Made by a program: the position numbers and the translations under genes. Of a DNA stretch of 64,000 nt, positions 59,667-64,000 are shown piece by piece (position 1 is the first letter of the stretch; every line of letters starts with the position of its first letter). This DNA is from Sulfitobacter sp. SK012 (GTDB lineage Bacteria > Pseudomonadota > Alphaproteobacteria > Rhodobacterales > Rhodobacteraceae). The notes beneath the pieces are model-generated. The model saw nothing but the letters and a program-made list of their open reading frames with translations, ran no database searches and was not told the origin of the DNA. The DNA lies in the NCBI RefSeq assembly GCF_003352085.1, contig NZ_CP025804.1, forward strand, positions 1,426,001 to 1,490,000. The letters run 5' to 3'.

Positions 59667-61925
59667 ATGATTAGGCACTTCGACAAGATAGAAAACCTGG
59701 GTGTCTTCGCCAAATATGCTAAGCCTCCGGGCATGGTTCCGTTCGCGAAATTCAACCTGATCTATGGATTGAACGGCTCCGGGAAGACGACATTGTCGCG
59801 TTTCTTCCATGATCTAAACACCGGAACGGCAGCTGGCTTCAACGACCTAAAGTACAAAATCTCCACCGAAGAAGGTCCCTTTACACAGGGAAAACCGTAC
59901 ACAAGAAACATCCGCGTGTTCAATTCTGAATACGTCGAGGCCAATATCGGCGAACTCGAGGGAACGTTGCATCCGATATTCGTCATCGGCGAGGAGAACA
60001 AGGCACTTGTTGCCATTGTGGAACAGGATGAGAAAGCCCTTCAGCAAGCCGAGTCATCGCATGCTGCGCAACTGATCGAACATGGCAAGCTTGTGAAGAG
60101 AAAAGGTAAGACTTTCACTGAAATTGCGAGTGAAATCTCTGAACACACCGCAGGAACGACAACTCGTACCTACCGCAAAAACAATGCAGAAGCAGCTTTC
60201 GCAGCTCTGACCGCCCCACAAGTTATGAGCACTGAAGTTCTGGCATCTGCATCGAAATCGATGAAACAGCCCGCGATGGACAAACAAAAGTCGATTTCTC
60301 TTGGCAACATAGACCTTCAAATTGGCGATAAGTCAAACCTACCATACTTCACCGCACTTAAATTGCTCGAAAAGTATATTTCGGGAGTCGTCCAAACGAG
60401 CGCTACATCGATCGCAATCCAACGACTTGTTGAAAACCCGGAGATCGCTCAATGGGTGGAGCACGGCATTACGATCCACGATCACACCGATGGTGACACC
60501 TGCGAATTCTGCCAACAGGAAATCCCAAAGGAACGCGCACAGGCACTGGCGTCGCATTTCAACGACTCTGATCAGAAGTTGAAAGAAGAAATTGAACAAT
60601 CACTGCAGGACCTTGAGGCCTTACGGCAAAATCAACAGAGTTCTTTTGTACCTAAAAAATCGAGTTTCTATACGGAGTTGCAAGAACCGTTCTCAGCGAC
60701 AACGGCAGCGTTCTCCTCGCTTAAGTTATCGCTTTTCAACCACCTTTCCGAACTGAACAAGCTCCTCAACACAAAGCTGATCAATAGAACTGTCTGCTAC
60801 GAAATCAAGGTGCCTGAGTATGATGCCAAACCTTATCTCGACGCACTTCAAGAAGCTAACGAATTGATTGAGCAACACAACGCTCAAACAGACAAATTCG
60901 ATCAGCGACTACAGTCAACAAGAGATAAGATCGAAAAACACTTCCTCAGCCGAATTGTAAGACAAGTCGCCGATGTCGATGTCGAAATAGAAACGGTCGA
61001 CGCGGCCATAAAGCTGTTAACACAAGGTGACATCGGTAAAGGCACACTGGGGATTGAAGCGCTCAGAAAGCGCATTGCAGAAAACAGGCTAAAGATCGCC
61101 AATTCACATCAGGCCGCGGAAGACCTATCAAAGAAACTTGCCTCCTTCCTCGGTCGTGATGATCTTCGATTTGAACCTGAAGGCGAAGGCTATCGCATTA
61201 TGCGGTTTGGGAGGGCCGCCAAACGTCTTAGCGAAGGCGAAAAGACTGCTATCACGTTCCTATATTTCGTTGTTGGGCTTCAGGACCAGGATTTCGAGCT
61301 GGCCGAGGGCATTGTTGTGATCGACGATCCCATTTCAAGTCTCGACTCCAGTTCGGTATACCAAGCATTTTCATTTCTTAAAAATGCGGTAAGGGACGCA
61401 CGGCAGATATTCCTGCTCACCCACAATTTTGAGTTTCTGAAGCTGCTCTTGGATTGGATTTCACGTGTAAAAAAGGCTGACAAAACATGCTGGATGTTGC
61501 ACTGTACAACCACTGGCGGAGCACAGCGAGAGACCGACCTTAAGCCTCTGGACAAGATACTCTTAGAGAACAAGAACGAGTTCACTTATCTGTTCAAAAT
61601 TCTCACAGAATTTGAATCCGATGGCACGGTGGCAAACGCCTATCCAATCCCAAACATCGCCAGAAAGGTGTTGGAGACTTTTCTCGAGCAGCACTCCGCC
61701 GGAAATAGCTTCTACAAAAAGCTAGAGAACCTAGAATACGATGAGACCAAGAAAGCAGCACTTTACAAATATACGAACGATCTATCCCACCCGACGCTAT
61801 CTGGACTCGATCCGGCATTGGTTGGGGAGACCCAAACAAACGTCAAACATCTGCTTGAAATGATTAGAATCGTGGCACCAGTTCATCACAAGGCACTAAC
61901 TGACACTTTATCTGGAGCTTCATAG
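59667..61925 (+). CDS. RloC-like zinc-hook ATPase, candidate anticodon nuclease
   Basis: 752 residues of the AAA_13 family. Walker A GLNGSGKTT (34-42), coiled coil with a zinc hook CEFC (279-282) in DGDTCEFCQQEIP, ABC signature LSEGEK (521-526), Walker B IVVIDDPISSLD (549-560) and H-loop LTHN (584-587). Close to the C terminus are RKVLE (R666, E670) and H708 in NDLSHP, the spacing expected for the Arg-Glu-His nuclease triad of PrrC/RloC. RloC cleaves tRNA anticodon loops on DNA damage or phage attack. The triad assignment is by eye. It follows the SbcC-like gene by 51 bp. Confidence 0.8.
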   Translation: MIRHFDKIENLGVFAKYAKPPGMVPFAKFNLIYGLNGSGKTTLSRFFHDLNTGTAAGFNDLKYKISTEEGPFTQGKPYTRNIRVFNSEYVEANIGELEGTLHPIFVIGEENKALVAIVEQDEKALQQAESSHAAQLIEHGKLVKRKGKTFTEIASEISEHTAGTTTRTYRKNNAEAAFAALTAPQVMSTEVLASASKSMKQPAMDKQKSISLGNIDLQIGDKSNLPYFTALKLLEKYISGVVQTSATSIAIQRLVENPEIAQWVEHGITIHDHTDGDTCEFCQQEIPKERAQALASHFNDSDQKLKEEIEQSLQDLEALRQNQQSSFVPKKSSFYTELQEPFSATTAAFSSLKLSLFNHLSELNKLLNTKLINRTVCYEIKVPEYDAKPYLDALQEANELIEQHNAQTDKFDQRLQSTRDKIEKHFLSRIVRQVADVDVEIETVDAAIKLLTQGDIGKGTLGIEALRKRIAENRLKIANSHQAAEDLSKKLASFLGRDDLRFEPEGEGYRIMRFGRAAKRLSEGEKTAITFLYFVVGLQDQDFELAEGIVVIDDPISSLDSSSVYQAFSFLKNAVRDARQIFLLTHNFEFLKLLLDWISRVKKADKTCWMLHCTTTGGAQRETDLKPLDKILLENKNEFTYLFKILTEFESDGTVANAYPIPNIARKVLETFLEQHSAGNSFYKKLENLEYDETKKAALYKYTNDLSHPTLSGLDPALVGETQTNVKHLLEMIRIVAPVHHKALTDTLSGAS

Positions 61926-61935
61926 GACGGGGCTC

Positions 61936-62109
61936 TTGAGATGGTTGCTCGGCAAGCCCAATGCGGACATCGATCGAACCGGAATAACTGGTGATTGGGA
62001 TCTGTCCGAAAACGGAAATCCGGTGCTGGTTGTCGCATCGTCTAGGATCACTGTTTTTCAACAGTGTCGCGGATGGAAATGCTGCATCGCCGACATCAAC
62101 GATCACTAG
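61936..62109 (+). pseudogene. Possible small-protein remnant
   Basis: 57 codons from TTG 61936 to TAG. The C-terminal half (GNPVLVVASSRITVFQQCRG, then KCCIADIND) resembles the conserved middle of small plasmid/element-borne proteins of unknown function, as recalled. It stops soon afterwards, where such proteins usually continue. The start is weak. Treated as a fragment rather than a gene. Confidence 0.35.
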
Positions 62110-62702
62110 ACACCACATTTTTTGGATATATATGACAGCCAACAGTTAGAAATGGACGAGGCGCTGTTACATCTCCGAGGAGACCCTGCTGCAATTCGTG
62201 CCACATGACGTATCACAAATCGAAGCGTATAAATCGGCCCCATCAGGGGACCGTAAATCCCCTGACATAATTTTATTATTATTATTTATCAATATTTTAC
62301 AGCTTACACCCTATGCTCGGTGACTCATGGGTGACAAAAAGTAGAATCGCTTTTAGGCTGAAAAATTAAGATGGATAAATGCCTGTCATTAGATGTGCTT
62401 ATACTTGTGGCGAGCGTGACTTTATGTGCCCCACCCCCTTGGTTGGAAACTGGGGGCGTTGCTAGCTCCTGTGACTGAGAGTTAAGAATAGAAACATGTG
62501 ATACACGGTGACAACCACACCCGCCAAATATGCGATTGAAGTCGCGCGCGTCAAAAAATACAAAGTAAAACCGGACCGTGCCCATGTGTGTGATGTAGGC
62601 TTGCCGTTGCCCAACATCTGAAATTCTGTCTAAGGTTGAAAAACAAATTAATTAGCCGATTTGCTACTCTTGTGGCGTTTCGCGAAGCCGGGAAACGACC
62701 TC
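62110..62702. other. Gap with terminator and AT-rich stretch
   Basis: 593 bp without a gene. It holds a hairpin at 62244-62264, a very AT-rich run (62265-62300, TTATTATTATTATTTATC), and the leader of the next gene. The low GC content differs from the flanks. Confidence 0.5.
62244..62278 (+). terminator. Intrinsic terminator-like hairpin
   Basis: CAGGGGA (62244-62250) pairs with TCCCCTG (62258-62264) around CCGTAAA. It is followed by ACATAATTTTATTATT, a T-rich tail. It probably ends the transcript carrying the nuclease and RloC-like genes. Confidence 0.65.
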
Positions 62703-63608
62703 ATGGATAAACGATCACTTAGTGAGCGTGATATTTGCACAAAGCTGGTTACACCCGCACTTCGCGGGGCAGGCTGGGATGAAATCAACCAAATCCGGGA
62801 AGAGGTCAGCTTTACGAAGGGCAGAATTATCGTTCGCGGAAAGCTGGTCAGTCGAGGGAGGGGAAAACGCGCGGACTATATTCTTTCTGTAAAACCGAAC
62901 ATTCCGATCGCGATAATTGAGGCAAAAGTAAATACCCAAGCAATCGGCGCTGGGCTGCAACAGGGTTTGGAATACGCTGAAACCCATCTGCCCCTTGGCT
63001 GGGTCTGGGCTCGACTTGGAGACCTCAGCGAATTTGTAACAAGCGGCTCGCGAGACTGGGCTAAGCACTACGCAAATGAGGGTGCAATCTTTGTCCGAAT
63101 GGGAAACCTGTCTAAAAACCACTATCAGCTCCGTCTCGACCACATACAGCGAGTGAACGCACCAGCTGGTGGCGAGGGTTCGCGCACGAGCTTGGAGGGC
63201 GGCGATGTCCTAATATCGATCACAGGCGATGTCGGTATGCTGGGCTTGATACCGGATGATTTCGGCGAGGCATACATCAACCAACACATCGCGATGGTTC
63301 GACCGATGAGTGGCATGAAAGGACGTTATCTACCTGAACTCTTTCGCTCTCCTTTTGCTCAGGATCAATTCAACGCGCCGCAAAGAGGTATCAAGAACAG
63401 TTTCCGGCTGACCGATGTGACGCAGTTCGTCGTTCCGCTCCCGCCCCTCGCCGAACAACACCGAATTGTCGCAAAGGTCGACGCCCTTATGGCCGTCTGC
63501 GATCAGTTGGAGGCCAGTCTCACGGCCACCGCGACCACCCGCAGTAAACTCCTCAACGCCCTCTTGGGCGAAGCACTGGAGCCAGCTAAAGAAACTTCTG
63601 ACGCATGA
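62703..63608 (+). CDS. Chimeric HsdR N-terminal nuclease domain - HsdS target-recognition protein
   Basis: 301 residues from ATG 62703 (GGGAAACGACC upstream); an upstream extension is unlikely. Residues 1-100 match the N-terminal nuclease part of type I HsdR: ALRGAGWDEINQIREEVSF, and a PD-(D/E)xK-like core ADYIL ... IPIAIIEAKVN. At about residue 102 (EYAETH) the sequence switches to HsdS: LPLGWVWARLGDL and a recognition domain, then the conserved helix PPLAEQHRIVAKVDALMAVC. The HsdR helicase, HsdM and the first half of HsdS are absent. It is either a deletion fusion or a novel nuclease with its own DNA-recognition module. Overlaps the MBL gene by four bases. Confidence 0.8.
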   Translation: MDKRSLSERDICTKLVTPALRGAGWDEINQIREEVSFTKGRIIVRGKLVSRGRGKRADYILSVKPNIPIAIIEAKVNTQAIGAGLQQGLEYAETHLPLGWVWARLGDLSEFVTSGSRDWAKHYANEGAIFVRMGNLSKNHYQLRLDHIQRVNAPAGGEGSRTSLEGGDVLISITGDVGMLGLIPDDFGEAYINQHIAMVRPMSGMKGRYLPELFRSPFAQDQFNAPQRGIKNSFRLTDVTQFVVPLPPLAEQHRIVAKVDALMAVCDQLEASLTATATTRSKLLNALLGEALEPAKETSDA

Positions 63609-64000
63609 CCGAGATCCACGCCCTCCATCGGTTCTTTCCTGTCGGGCAGGGTCTGTTTGCCGCTGGTTCCTTGGCTTTTTCACAATCTAGACCAACAGGT
63701 TGGCGAAATGCTGGGGCCCGTAGAATTAAAGGACGTTCGGGTCAAACTGAGATCGTCAAAAATGTCTACCGCTGGGTTTATGACTGCGGCAGCAGTACGG
63801 CAAAGCGGCTGGTCACCAACGCTATTGCCGACCTGAAAGGCGACTGCGAAGGGGAGAAGATAGACCTTCTCACCCTTTCGCATTTCCACAATGACCACAT
63901 TAACGGCGCGGTGGACCTGTTGAACGCCATCGGTGCCAAGACGGTCATGTTGCCATGGGCACCGCTCTGGCATCGTCTGCTCATCGGCTTTGAACAAGGT
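63605..64000 (+). CDS. MBL-fold metallo-hydrolase (3' end beyond the window)
   Basis: Open to the window end (132 codons seen), from ATG 63605 overlapping the previous stop (ATGA). The metal motif HFHNDH appears in LLTLSHFHNDHINGAVDLL, with the acidic residue earlier in YDCGSS, so this is a metallo-beta-lactamase-fold hydrolase. The opening FFPVGQGLFAAGSLAF resembles ComEC/Rec2-like and defence-associated MBL proteins. Its coupling to the HsdR/HsdS chimera suggests a joint role, perhaps nuclease or second-messenger hydrolase activity. The rest of the protein is not visible. Confidence 0.8.
   Translation, partial: MTEIHALHRFFPVGQGLFAAGSLAFSQSRPTGWRNAGARRIKGRSGQTEIVKNVYRWVYDCGSSTAKRLVTNAIADLKGDCEGEKIDLLTLSHFHNDHINGAVDLLNAIGAKTVMLPWAPLWHRLLIGFEQG

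Noticed and set aside
1..64000. CRISPR arrays, rRNA genes, intact tRNA genes, replication origin
   Set aside because: No regularly spaced direct repeats with unique spacers, no rRNA sequence and no full tRNA cloverleaf were recognised on reading; only the tRNA-Cys 3' half was found.

Overview
The window reads as DNA of a marine alphaproteobacterium, most likely Rhodobacteraceae (Roseobacter group). The basis is protein style, tight operons with ATGA start/stop overlaps, class III cyclases fused to AAA/TPR or alpha/beta-hydrolase domains, a Rhodobacteraceae-type replication-like protein, and degenerate repeats in the gene-free gaps. This assignment is an inference; no rRNA or intact tRNA is present to fix it. 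Much of the window is accessory DNA: att-like tRNA debris, an insertion sequence, a toxin-antitoxin pair, type IV secretion remnants, pseudogenes and a defence-like island.

Layout. 0.1-4.8 kb: two convergent multidomain adenylate/guanylate cyclases. 4.8-11.2 kb: sparsely coding DNA with a DUF3995-like membrane protein, an M48 lipoprotein peptidase, a nuclease-like secreted protein, a trypsin-like protease, a decayed aldo/keto reductase and copies of a 34-bp dispersed repeat. 11.2-17.7 kb: a two-component system with a DUF6134-like secreted protein, followed by a four-gene operon (thermostable-hemolysin family, acyl/aryl adenylating enzyme, SDR, Fe(II)/2-oxoglutarate oxygenase). Both promoters carry the same direct repeat, TGTAAG-N5-TGTAAG, so this looks like one regulated biosynthetic unit. 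18.0-18.6 kb: a broken yaeQ and the 3' half of a tRNA-Cys gene, which looks like the left attachment site of an integrated element. 18.9-23.7 kb: a phage-like replication protein, hipBA with a three-site operator, a small ORF and a complete IS1111-type (IS110 family) element whose subterminal inverted repeats can be located.

23.9-32.5 kb: an XRE-type regulator divergent from a five-gene dipeptide-type ABC importer and an S15/CocE hydrolase, probably for uptake and hydrolysis of a peptide-like or ester substrate. 32.6-34.6 kb: a truncated virB1-virB2-virB3 block with no virB4. 35.0-54.4 kb: a 19-kb divergent catabolic cluster. The leftward arm encodes a regulator made of a winged helix fused to an ABC solute-binding fold, SDRs, a creatinase-like M24 protein, and a 2-oxoacid dehydrogenase complex (E1a, E1b, split E2, E3) with an aldehyde dehydrogenase. 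The rightward arm encodes a ribose-type ABC importer, an SDR, a beta-hydroxyacid dehydrogenase-like protein and a ThuA protein. Two identical-core operators (TATCC-N5-GGATA, centres 21 bp apart) sit between the arms. The substrate is unknown.

54.7-64.0 kb: a defence-like island with a dCTP deaminase/dUTPase-family protein, a Mre11/SbcD-like nuclease with a Rad50/YhaN-like ATPase, a RloC-like zinc-hook ATPase with candidate anticodon-nuclease residues, an HsdR-N/HsdS chimeric protein, and an MBL-fold hydrolase running off the window end.

The strongest candidates for undescribed systems are the hemolysin-ligase-SDR-oxygenase operon with its own two-component system, the catabolic cluster with its binding-protein-fold transcription factor, and the defence-like island with the HsdR/HsdS chimera.
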